From Helicobacter bizzozeronii CCUG 35545 (GTDB lineage: Bacteria; Campylobacterota; Campylobacteria; Campylobacterales; Helicobacteraceae), in contig CAGP01000032.1 in the NCBI GenBank assembly GCA_000263275.1, positions 1 to 55,872 of the forward strand: DNA of 55,872 bases. Direction: 5' to 3'. This document shows positions 11,789-19,585 of this stretch, in pieces. The notes under the pieces were generated by a model. The model searched no databases. It saw only the letters and a list, made by a program, of their open reading frames with translations, and was not told the origin of the DNA. Made by a program: the position numbers and the translations under genes. Position 1 is the stretch's first letter. Each line of letters starts with the position of its first letter.

Positions 11789-12486
11789 TGCCCTCTTTGC
11801 TCTTGCTCTCCAGTGCTTGCTATGGGGGCACATTTTTAACCCACGCCCTAGAGATTTTGCAAGATTTTATCAAACAACACCATCTAGAGGGGCAAACCTT
11901 GGGCTTTGTGCCCTTTGCCAGTGTTTTAAAAGATCAAGAAAGCTACACCCAAGAGGTGCAAGAAGCCCTTAAGAGTTTGCCCGTGCAGATTATCAGCGTG
12001 CATAGCGATTTAAGCCTTTTGGATCGGTGCGGGGGGTTTTTAATGGGCGGGGGCAATAGCTTTAAACTCTTGCACGATCTTTATGCCTACAATCTATTAG
12101 ACAAGATCGCCCAAAGGGTCAGGCAGGGCGTGCCCTACTTGGGTTGGTCAGCTGGGGCTAATGTGGCCACTCCTAGTATCCACACCACCAATGACATGCC
12201 CATCATCTACCCCCCCAGTTTGAAAGCTCTTGATCTTTTCCCCCACCACATCAACCCCCACTTTGTGGAGAGCAAACACCATCAGGGTGAGAGCAGGCAA
12301 GAGAGATTAGCCGAGTTTTTAGCCCTCAACCCCTCTAGCATGGTGGATGCTCTGCCCGATGGGGCTTGTTTGTGGGTGCAAGGGGGGCAAGCACGCTATT
12401 TGCACCCCCATAAGACCCCCATGCTACAAATCACACACCCCTACAACGCCACGCCCTTAAACTCAGGAGCCACTTTTGGGCTTTGA
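11788..12486 (+). CDS. pepE: Dipeptidase E (peptidase family S51)
   Basis: Cytoplasmic serine peptidase that splits Asp-X dipeptides. 232 residues, the usual PepE length. The family elements are MGGGNSFKLLH, the nucleophile motif GWSAGANV with its serine near residue 119, and the histidine-bearing DLFPHHINPHF segment. The frame is intact. It overlaps ppsA by one base and the following glycosyltransferase by about 11 bases, so the three form a tight operon. Confidence 0.92.
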   Translation: MPSLLLLSSACYGGTFLTHALEILQDFIKQHHLEGQTLGFVPFASVLKDQESYTQEVQEALKSLPVQIISVHSDLSLLDRCGGFLMGGGNSFKLLHDLYAYNLLDKIAQRVRQGVPYLGWSAGANVATPSIHTTNDMPIIYPPSLKALDLFPHHINPHFVESKHHQGESRQERLAEFLALNPSSMVDALPDGACLWVQGGQARYLHPHKTPMLQITHPYNATPLNSGATFGL

Positions 12487-13495
12487 GGGGCAAAAATTAT
12501 TGGTGATTCGCAATGACAAGTTAGGCGATTTTATGCTGATCTTCCCCGCTCTTGCTATGCTCAAAAAGAGCGCACCTAAGTTACAACTCATCGCCCTTGT
12601 GCCCGCATACACCGCCCCCATTGCGCAAAATTGCCCCTATTTAGATGGCGTGATCCTTGATCCGGGCAAACAAGCCAACAAGCAGGCTAAACAAGATTTG
12701 CTGGCACGCATCAAAGCCTATCATTTTGACTATGCCATTAACTTTTTTTCTAACGCCTATAACGCCCTATTGGTGTGGCGGGCTAAAATCCCCCACCGCC
12801 TAGCCCCAGCGACTAAATGGGTGCAGATTTTTTACACCCACCGCCTCACCCAACGGCGATCGCGCTCGATCAAACCCGAATTTGAATACAATTTGGATTT
12901 GGTCCGTTTTTTTCTCAAAGAGCAGAGCGCACCGATCATAGAACCCCAAGCCCCCTTTTGGGTGCTAAGCCCAGAGATTTTAGCCAAACAAAAAGAAAAA
13001 CTAACCCAAGAGCTAGGGCTGAGTGCCCAGCCTTGGGTCTTTTTGCACGCCGGATCGGGGGGGAGTGCCCCGACTTTGAGCCTAGAACAATATGCCCAGC
13101 TTGCCAACACGCTTTTAGAGCACTTTACTATAGAGCTGATTTTAAGTGCAGGACCCACAGAGGGCGCACTGGCACACCAACTAGCTAAGATGATTACTAA
13201 GCCGGTAATAATCTATGAATCCCAACAAGGCTTGCTGGATTTTGCCCGCTCTTTGGCATGTGCTAGGCTCTTGATTTGCGGATCAACTGGTCCCCTACAC
13301 TTGGGGGCGACCTTTAATGTCCCCACCTTAGCCTTTTATCCTAGCCATGCCACCTCTAGCGCGCTGCGCTGGCAACCCACAAACACAGCACATTTAAGCT
13401 TTTCAAGCCCGATAACCCCAGCTAATGACTTAAGCGGACTAAAAATCCCCCTTAATCAGATCTTAGAATTTGTGCAAGGTGTCTTAACCCCATAG
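12476..13495 (+). CDS. Family 9 glycosyltransferase, heptosyltransferase-like
   Basis: Resembles ADP-heptose:LPS heptosyltransferases (WaaC/WaaF/WaaQ group). It opens with LLVIRNDKLGDFMLIFPAL, carries FLHAGSGGSAPT in the middle and the donor-site GSTGPLHLGATFNVPTLAFYP near residue 270. 339 residues, frame intact. The first in-frame start is TTG 12476, inside the end of pepE; a GTG just before VIRNDK is an alternative. It may act in LPS inner core assembly, but acceptor and sugar cannot be told from sequence, and no other LPS gene lies beside it. It faces the pxp operon tail to tail. Confidence 0.85.
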   Translation: MGFEGQKLLVIRNDKLGDFMLIFPALAMLKKSAPKLQLIALVPAYTAPIAQNCPYLDGVILDPGKQANKQAKQDLLARIKAYHFDYAINFFSNAYNALLVWRAKIPHRLAPATKWVQIFYTHRLTQRRSRSIKPEFEYNLDLVRFFLKEQSAPIIEPQAPFWVLSPEILAKQKEKLTQELGLSAQPWVFLHAGSGGSAPTLSLEQYAQLANTLLEHFTIELILSAGPTEGALAHQLAKMITKPVIIYESQQGLLDFARSLACARLLICGSTGPLHLGATFNVPTLAFYPSHATSSALRWQPTNTAHLSFSSPITPANDLSGLKIPLNQILEFVQGVLTP

Positions 13496-13528
13496 CCCCA
13501 TAAAACAACCTAGATTGTTGCCAATCCC

Positions 13529-15397
13529 TTAACTAAGACTAGCAATCATCTTCTTAATCTTGTCTTGATAGGCTTTGCGCGCTTGGAGGGCTTGCTCCAT
13601 ATCCACCTGTTTAAAGCGCACCTTTTGGTTGGGCGCAAATTGCCCCATGTGATCCAAATCACAACTAATGACCGTGCAATACATCGCAAACCCGCCCCCA
13701 CTAGGTGCGTCCCTTTGCAAAACGATAGGCTCATTGCCCCCGGGGGCTTGCATCGAGCCCACTGGGTAGCAAGCATCGGCGATATTGCTCGGATTAGAGC
13801 CCGCCCCAAAGGGCTGGGGCAAATCTTTGTAGGTGAATTTTTGCCCATTTTTAAAGCGATAACCCAAGCGATCCGCTTGTGTGGAAACCACAAAGGTATC
13901 GCTAAAAAGATTTTCCAAACTTTGATCTGTGAGCTTGTAATCTTGCAACCCCAAGATCACCCGCAAGGACTCCACCTCTTCTAAATGCAGATGAAACTCA
14001 GAGGCTAGGGCTTTTTGGCTGGGTTTGCCTGTTGGTGTGCCAATTTGCAACACATCGCCTGCTTCTAATTTTCTGCCCTTAAAGCCCCCAATGCCCCCTA
14101 GCGGGTAGGTCGATTTAGAACCCATCACCACCGGGACATCAATCCCCCCAGCCACAGCAATATACGCCCGTGCGCCCTTTTTAAAATAGCTAAAACTGAG
14201 TTTATCCCCAGCCCCCACCTTGATCGCTTGGTTGCTGGGCATCTCTTTGCCATTCACTAAGGGCGTGGTGTGCGCCCCCGTAACAGCAACATAGCTTTCT
14301 TTTTCAAATTCTAATTCTGGGGGCATTAAGGCGGCCTCTAGGGCAGCCGCATTTTTGTCATTGCCCACCAAGACATTGGCCGCAATGAAGGAAGCTTGAT
14401 CGAGTGCGCCCCCGGGAGGGATACCCAAATGGTAGTAACCATAACGCCCCAAATCCTCTACATAGGTGGCAATCCCAGGCTGTAAAACTTTAAAAGAACT
14501 CATTTTAGCACCTCCAAGATTTTTTTGGTTGTAGGCTTTGGGGTTTGCCTGCCACTCTTTGAGAGAAAAAGGCACAGAGTGGATGGGTAGATCAAAAGTG
14601 CCTGTCTCCACTTCTTTAACATATTGGTCGTATTGGGCGGGCGTGCAGGGGGTGAATTTGATGATGTCCCCGGGGTTTAAAAACACCATGCTCTCTTTAA
14701 AATAGGGCAATCTTTGCTCGGGGTCCCACACGGGCGCAGGCGTGATCCCCATCATCTGATACCCCCCACCCCCACGCACAGCATAAACACAGCCAAAGCA
14801 CCCCCCATGCCCGATGGTGAGTTTGGGCGTATCAATGCGTGCGACTGGGTATTTAGGCACTTCAATTTGGGCTTTGCGATCCACGAGCTGGTAAAGCCAA
14901 GGTAAGCCCGCTACAAAGCCGATCATGCTCACAAACCACGGGCTTTCTGAATGGGCTTTAATAAAAGCCTCTACACTCTCATACCCATTAATTTGGCGGG
15001 CATATTCAATGTCGCTCATATTGGGATCAAGAGTGGATCCGGGCTCCCTGCATTGGTGGTTATTGCGGAAACGCATTTGGCATTCATGGGTATAGGGGTC
15101 GTTGTAAAAAACGGGCATTTCAATTAGGCGGGTTTGGATTTCTGTTTGCGCGCCCACCACTTCCTTTTCCAAAGATTTTAAAATCTCTAGGGCTTTTTGG
15201 TAGGGCAAAATATCCGGGTCAAAGGCGATCATGTAAGAAGCATTAGCCGGGCAAATTTCGGTAATGCCCTCTACCTGCATCGCCCTTAGCTTGTTGCAAA
15301 TCGCCATCGCTAGAAAAAATGCCTCCAAAGACATCCCATCCTCGCTCACCTCCACATACAAGAAAGTATCGCCTCCAAAACTATATCTAAACGCCAT
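13529..15397 (-). CDS. PxpB-PxpC (KipI-KipA) fusion, 5-oxoprolinase/carboxyltransferase-type protein
   Basis: One 622-residue frame joins two families. Residues 1-298 are KipI/PxpB-like (VEGITEICPANASYMIAFDP, YPVARIDTPKLTIGHGG, GGGGYQMMGITPAPVWDP). Residues 299-622 are KipA/PxpC-like (FKVLQPGIATYVEDLGRYG, VAVTGAHTTPLVNG, IAVAGGIDVPVVMGSKSTYP, PLPQPFG-type end). The two together form the ATP-dependent 5-oxoprolinase with PxpA, and are also related to the carboxyltransferase part of urea carboxylase. ATG 15397 directly follows the accC stop and has GGAGG upstream. An internal GGAGGTG-spaced ATG at 14503 marks the domain junction, so free PxpC could also be made. Last gene of the pxpA-accB-accC-pxpBC operon. 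Substrate is inferred from family and context. Confidence 0.88.
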   Translation of the reverse strand: MAFRYSFGGDTFLYVEVSEDGMSLEAFFLAMAICNKLRAMQVEGITEICPANASYMIAFDPDILPYQKALEILKSLEKEVVGAQTEIQTRLIEMPVFYNDPYTHECQMRFRNNHQCREPGSTLDPNMSDIEYARQINGYESVEAFIKAHSESPWFVSMIGFVAGLPWLYQLVDRKAQIEVPKYPVARIDTPKLTIGHGGCFGCVYAVRGGGGYQMMGITPAPVWDPEQRLPYFKESMVFLNPGDIIKFTPCTPAQYDQYVKEVETGTFDLPIHSVPFSLKEWQANPKAYNQKNLGGAKMSSFKVLQPGIATYVEDLGRYGYYHLGIPPGGALDQASFIAANVLVGNDKNAAALEAALMPPELEFEKESYVAVTGAHTTPLVNGKEMPSNQAIKVGAGDKLSFSYFKKGARAYIAVAGGIDVPVVMGSKSTYPLGGIGGFKGRKLEAGDVLQIGTPTGKPSQKALASEFHLHLEEVESLRVILGLQDYKLTDQSLENLFSDTFVVSTQADRLGYRFKNGQKFTYKDLPQPFGAGSNPSNIADACYPVGSMQAPGGNEPIVLQRDAPSGGGFAMYCTVISCDLDHMGQFAPNQKVRFKQVDMEQALQARKAYQDKIKKMIASLS

Positions 15398-16761
15398 TTA
15401 GCCTCCTAGTTTGTAGCTTTCTAAAAAGTTGATGTCATAATCCCCCCGTTGGACATGCGGATTCTCCACAAGTTCCTTAAAAAGCCCGATCGTGGTCTTG
15501 ACCCCCTCAATTTTGAGCTCATTTAAAGCCCGTTTGAGTTTGCTAAGAGCAAACTCGCGGTTTTGATCATAGACGATGAGTTTAGCAATGAGCGAGTCGT
15601 AAAAGGGCGGGATGATACGCCCATTAAAGAGCATGCTATCTAGGCGCACCCCCGAGCCAGTGGGGCATTGTAACTTGGTGATCTCCCCGGGGCTGGGGAA
15701 AAAATTATTGCTTGGGTCTTCAGCGTTGATTCGCACCTCAATAGAATGCCCCCGCAAAGAAATGTCCTCTTGTTTGTAAGTCAGAGCCTCCCCATCAGCA
15801 ATGCGTAGCATCTGGCGCACCAGATCAATCCCGGTTACCATCTCTGTAATGGCGTGCTCAACTTGGATACGGGTATTCATCTCCAAAAAATAAAAACCCC
15901 TTGCTTTGCGTGTCATAGAGAAACTCCAAAGTCCCCGCTCCCTTGTAGCCCACATCAGCAGCCATGCGTGCCGCACTCGCACATAAAGCCTCTCTAGTTT
16001 GGCAATCTAGGCTGGGGCTGGGAGCTTCTTCGAGCACCTTTTGCCTACGCCGTTGCAACGAACATTCGCGATCGTATAGGTGGATCACCCGCTCACCATC
16101 GCCTAATACCTGCACTTCAATGTGTTTAGCACCTTGCAAGTATTTTTCCAAATACACCCCGCCATTCCCAAAAGCCGCCTGCGCCTCGGCTGTGGCGATC
16201 TCAAATTGGGTTTTTAAATCCCCCTCATTTGCCACCAACCTAATCCCCTTGCCCCCGCCCCCGGCAATGGCTTTAATGAGCAGGGGATAGCCAATTTTGG
16301 ACGCTTCTTGCAATGCCTGATCCACATTTTGCAAGACCGGACTATTTGGCATGGTGGGCACTTGGCTTTTTTTGGCCTGTTGCAAAGCCTTAGCCTTATC
16401 CCCCATCATTTCAATGAGCGCACTAGAGGGTCCTACAAAGATGATCCCCGCTTCCTCCACCCGTGCCGCAAACTTAGGATTCTCGCTCAAAAAGCCATAT
16501 CCGGGGTGAATCGCATCCACTTGGGCTTGTTTGGCAATCTCCAAGACTTTATCAATATTAAGATAACTCTTGTGTGCCAAATTTTCCCCCACGCGGTAAG
16601 CCTCATCGGCTAGCTGGGAGGCTAGATTCCCTTGATCGGCATCGGTGTAAATGGCGACCGCCTTCATGTTGAGCTCATGGGCAGCTTGGATAATCCTTAC
16701 GGCGATCTCGCCCCGATTGGCGACCAAGACCTTTTTTAATTTTTTGCGGTTTGTAGCCCAT
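15398..16761 (-). CDS. accC: Biotin carboxylase subunit AccC-type, two apparent frameshifts
   Basis: ATP-dependent carboxylation of biotin on a carrier protein. The features are KKVLVANRGEIAVRI at the start, AIHPGYGFLSEN, the glycine-rich ATP loop AIAGGGGKGIRLV, RECSLQRRRQKVLEEAPS, and EMNTRIQVEHAITEMVTG. The main break is in the A5/A6 runs 15885-15896, where GFYFLEMNTRI is expected. A second is inferred at the T6 run 16732-16737, because ATG 16761 (GYKPQKIKKVLVANRG) becomes the start only if that run is one shorter. With both corrected the length is 453 residues, exactly family-typical. The start lies 3 bases after the accB stop. In this context it probably serves the pxp system; it could equally be the cell's acetyl-CoA carboxylase subunit. 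Confidence 0.9.
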
Positions 16762-16764
16762 AGC

Positions 16765-16998
16765 TCACTCCACCACAAACAGCACATCGCCCGGATTGAC
16801 AAATTGCTCATTTTCTGCCCTGATCTCTTTGATCTTGCCCTTGGCTCCAGCCTTGATCTCATTAAAGGTTTTCATCACCTCTACAAGGCAGACAATCGTG
16901 TCTTCATTGACCTCAGAGCCCACCTCCACAAAGGGGGCGGCATCGGGGTTGGGTTTGCGATAAAAGGTCCCCGGGATGGGGCTAATGACTTCTTTCAT
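16765..16998 (-). CDS. accB: Short biotin carboxyl carrier protein
   Basis: A 77-residue biotinyl domain without the long N-terminal linker of full AccB. The biotin-acceptor lysine is in CLVEVMKTFNEIKA (usual form EAMKM). The frame extends to 17025, but ATG 16998 is chosen because AAGGAGA sits at the right distance and begins directly after the pxpA stop. It lies between pxpA and accC, matching short BCCPs of dedicated biotin-dependent enzymes. Confidence 0.88.
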   Translation of the reverse strand: MKEVISPIPGTFYRKPNPDAAPFVEVGSEVNEDTIVCLVEVMKTFNEIKAGAKGKIKEIRAENEQFVNPGDVLFVVE

Positions 16999-17008
16999 GT
17001 TTTCTCCT

Positions 17009-17782
17009 TTAAGCTTGATGGACAATGGGTTTTTGGATTTTAATGCCCTTTTCCTCTAAGAGCGTGCGCGTGGCTTTTATCAAAGAGAGTGCCCCGGGGG
17101 TGTCGCTGTGGATACACACCGAGTCAAAATCTACGGGAATGATCTTGCCGGTTACACTCTGCACCGTGCCCTCTTTGCAGGCTTGCAAGACCTTTTGGGC
17201 GACCTCCTCAGGCGTGTAAGCACGCGCACGGCGCACCATTACCAACTGCCCATCATCGCCATAATCGCGATCCCCGTAAAATTCGCGCACAAAGGGGTGC
17301 TTAAGCTCCTTGGCGACCTCGTGTGTGATCGTGCCTTGCATGCAATAAAGGGGCAAATGCGGATCGATTTTATGCAAGGTGCTGATGAGTTCCTCAGAAA
17401 AGGTGCGATCCTTGCTGGCATGGATATACAAACTCCCGTGGGGCTTAAAATGGTGCAACTTACCCCCTAGAAAATGCACGAACTCGCGCAGCGCGCCTAG
17501 CTGGTAAAGACAATCATTAGTCAGTTCGGTCGGGTTAGCCACAATGTGTCGCCTCCCAAAGCCCACCAAATCTCTAAAGCCCGGGTGCACCCCGATCTGC
17601 ACGCCCTGCTCTAGGGCGTTTTGCACGCTGTGGCGCATGATATTAGGATCGCTGGCATGGAAACCCGCAGCAATGTTGCAACTGCTGATGAGTTTCATAA
17701 TCTCATCATCTACGCCATCTCCAATCACCCACGGACCAAAACATTCGCCCATGTCGCTATTTAAATCAATGTGTTGTTTCAC
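17009..17782 (-). CDS. pxpA: 5-oxoprolinase subunit PxpA (LamB/YcsF family)
   Basis: With PxpB and PxpC it opens the ring of 5-oxoproline (pyroglutamate) to glutamate using ATP. Family signatures are IDLNSDMGECFGPW at the N-terminus, SSCNIAAGFHASDPN, GVQIGVHPGFRDLVGFGRR, and HFKPHGSLY. The frame reaches 17905, but GTG 17782 gives MKQHIDLNSDMGE and has GAGAGGAGA upstream, giving 257 residues (usual about 250). First gene of the operon. A palindrome lies 26 bases upstream (17808-17820). Confidence 0.92.
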   Translation of the reverse strand: MKQHIDLNSDMGECFGPWVIGDGVDDEIMKLISSCNIAAGFHASDPNIMRHSVQNALEQGVQIGVHPGFRDLVGFGRRHIVANPTELTNDCLYQLGALREFVHFLGGKLHHFKPHGSLYIHASKDRTFSEELISTLHKIDPHLPLYCMQGTITHEVAKELKHPFVREFYGDRDYGDDGQLVMVRRARAYTPEEVAQKVLQACKEGTVQSVTGKIIPVDFDSVCIHSDTPGALSLIKATRTLLEEKGIKIQKPIVHQA

Positions 17783-17807
17783 TTGTATCTCCTCTCTAAT
17801 GTTGGTA

Positions 17808-17820
17808 TGCCATTGTGGCA
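17808..17820. promoter_or_regulatory. Palindrome upstream of pxpA, candidate operator
   Basis: TGCCATTGTGGCA is a perfect 5-bp inverted repeat around TTG, 26 bases before the pxpA GTG. Its position just upstream of the ribosome site fits a repressor site or leader hairpin. The rest of the gap 17783-17989 shows no clear promoter on the minus strand. Confidence 0.3.
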
Positions 17821-17968
17821 CAAGAATCACAATCAAAGAGAAGGGAGGGGTTTTTTTGGGTCTAGAAGCCATGGGTTTTGGTTTTATTGTGGCTTTTAGT
17901 AACAAGATAAAGGCAGAGTGCTTGGGAGTGGGTGCGTGTTTATAAGTTAGGGTTAATCTTGTTTGTGT

Positions 17969-17974
17969 TAGAAT
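17969..17974 (+). promoter_or_regulatory. Predicted -10 box of tRNA-Pro
   Basis: TAGAAT in GTGTTAGAATGCC lies 15 bases before the first tRNA base, a fitting place for a sigma-80 -10. Confidence 0.5.
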
Positions 17975-17989
17975 GCCATTCTTTTTTAG

Positions 17990-18067
17990 CGGAGTATGGC
18001 GCAGCCTGATTAGCGCGCACCCTTGGGGTGGGTGAGGTCGTGGGTTTGAATCCCGCTACTCCGACCA
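17990..18067 (+). tRNA. tRNA-Pro(GGG)
   Basis: The acceptor stem CGGAGTA pairs with TACTCCG and is followed by A and an encoded CCA. The anticodon stem CACCC/GGGTG encloses the loop TTGGGGT, giving anticodon GGG, which reads CCC and CCU. The T arm contains GGGTTTGAATCCC. Length is 78 bases including CCA. It stands alone between the divergent pxp operon and the two lipoprotein genes. Confidence 0.95.
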
Positions 18068-18069
18068 TT

Positions 18070-18207
18070 TCAACGCTTCCCATGGATAAGTGTTTTTCGA
18101 TCAGCCAAAGATTTTTCCTCTTGTTTGTCTTGTTTGACTTGCGGTGTGCAATGGCAACAACCGGCTAGCACAAAAACAAAACTGGCTAAACACAAGGACT
18201 CTTTCAT
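18070..18207 (-). CDS. Very small putative lipoprotein (45 aa)
   Basis: ATG 18207 begins MKESLCLASFVFVLAGCC, a signal peptide ending in the lipobox LAGC, followed by a hydrophilic lysine- and glutamine-rich tail (KQDKQEEKSLADRK). It starts 3 bases after the stop of a second small lipoprotein gene, so both are read as one transcript. It resembles no family I recognise. Its stop lies 3 bases from the end of the tRNA-Pro gene on the other strand. Confidence 0.6.
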   Translation of the reverse strand: MKESLCLASFVFVLAGCCHCTPQVKQDKQEEKSLADRKTLIHGKR

Positions 18208-18210
18208 GCC

Positions 18211-18384
18211 CTACTTTTCACCTTGCAAGAGTGATTTTTCTTGCACGGCGGGTTTATCCCCATCGGCTTGGTGTTGTTTGGCACCATCTTGCGACTCGTG
18301 TGGGTGGTTTTTGGGTGCGCTCCCCTCTTGGTGGCAAGCAACTAGACCTAGGGCGAGCAGAGCGGACAAGAAAACATTTCTCAT
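18211..18384 (-). CDS. Small putative lipoprotein (57 aa)
   Basis: ATG 18384, with AAGGATTG upstream, starts MRNVFLSALLALGLVACHQE. The signal peptide ends in the lipobox LVAC, and the mature part is hydrophilic with several histidines (NHPHESQD, KQHQ). The gene is followed at 3 bases by another tiny lipoprotein gene. No homologue is recognised. The paired arrangement suggests a small outer-membrane lipoprotein set; function unknown. Confidence 0.62.
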   Translation of the reverse strand: MRNVFLSALLALGLVACHQEGSAPKNHPHESQDGAKQHQADGDKPAVQEKSLLQGEK

Positions 18385-18467
18385 AACAATCCTTTAATAA
18401 AAAATGAACCGCCATTTTAACACTCATTGGTAAAGATCTGTTGAATCGTGGGCAATTTTGGGTGATT

Positions 18468-19484
18468 TTACGGGGAGCCTAGAATCAAGCCCTTAAAACG
18501 CTCGCCAAAACCCTCTGGGCTAATGAGCGATCGGGCTTTGAGGGCTTCTTTGGAATAAAGGGCAAAGGGGGTATTTTGTTCTAATAATGCCAAAAGCTGG
18601 GTTAGTCCCATTTTAATAAGAGTTGCGCTCTGTGTCCCGTAAAAAAGCGTGTGGGCTCCTTGTTTGTGTAATAGCTTTTCTAAAAGCTGGAAATTGACAT
18701 CATAGGTCAAATCCACTTGTTGGTAATAGCCCTCTAGGTTGGCTAAAATATCTGCAAAGTCTAGCACTCTGTGCTGGGTATAAGCCCTCAGATCCACGCC
18801 CCCGCGTGCGCCATATTGCCCATAATCAAAACTAACCAATACCCATTTTGGGCTTGCTTGCAAACTAGAGAGCAAATCTTTAATGTAGCCCTCCCATGTG
18901 AGGGGCACACAACCTTTAAAAGAGGCGATCTGTTCTGGTGGGTGTGTGTGGGATAAAAAATCTAAGATGGCTTGGTTAAGGGGTCTCCAAATGGGCTTGA
19001 AAGAGTCAATGTAGAGCATTTGGGAGTCTTGGGTGATCTCACAAGGGAAACTATCCCATAATTCATTGCAATAAAGAAATGTGCTTTTTTGGAGGTGGGG
19101 TTTTAGTGCCTCTAGGTTAGGCACACAGATCAAATCTGCATGGATTTTTTGGAGTCGTTGTTGTTGTAGGGTGGCTAATGCGCTCAAGGGCTCCACGCTT
19201 AAAAAGCTGGTGTGCTCCAAAACGCCACAACTCAGATCGCGCAAGAACAACACCACATCTTGCAACAAATGCCCCTCCCCCGCGCCAATCTCCACTATGC
19301 TTAAGGGCAAATCCAAAACCCCTTGTTCTAAGAGAGATAATACATAAAAAGCTAAAGTCCCGCCAAAACACCGACTCGCACTCACGGAGGTGTAAAAATC
19401 TCCCCGTGCCCCAATTTTAGCCGTTCTATAATAGCCTTGATCGCCATAAAGCCACTCTTGCATCAACGCACTAAAAGTTTGCAT
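18468..19484 (-). CDS. SAM-dependent methyltransferase, MidA/NDUFAF7 family
   Basis: 338 residues from ATG 19484, chosen over the longer frame (19508) because AGGAG lies 6 bases upstream. Family marks are YYRTAKIGARGDFYTSVS, GGTLAFY, the SAM-binding IVEIGAGEGHLLQDV, YCNELWDSFPCE, and WVLVSFDYGQYG. Eukaryotic MidA methylates an arginine of a complex I subunit; the bacterial target is not established. Divergent from ppk. The frame is intact. Confidence 0.85.
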   Translation of the reverse strand: MQTFSALMQEWLYGDQGYYRTAKIGARGDFYTSVSASRCFGGTLAFYVLSLLEQGVLDLPLSIVEIGAGEGHLLQDVVLFLRDLSCGVLEHTSFLSVEPLSALATLQQQRLQKIHADLICVPNLEALKPHLQKSTFLYCNELWDSFPCEITQDSQMLYIDSFKPIWRPLNQAILDFLSHTHPPEQIASFKGCVPLTWEGYIKDLLSSLQASPKWVLVSFDYGQYGARGGVDLRAYTQHRVLDFADILANLEGYYQQVDLTYDVNFQLLEKLLHKQGAHTLFYGTQSATLIKMGLTQLLALLEQNTPFALYSKEALKARSLISPEGFGERFKGLILGSP

Positions 19485-19585
19485 GGATCTCCTATCATTT
19501 GTTTCCATGTTAGCCAGAATGGTCTAATTTGCCAAATTAGCTGATCTTTTGTTAAAATAAAGCACCTTGTCATAGAGAGCTAGGG

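Noticed and set aside
17783-17905. Longer N-terminus of pxpA
   Set aside because: The extension reads MLLKATIKPKPMASRPKK with no family match, while GTG 17782 has a strong ribosome site and gives the usual PxpA start.
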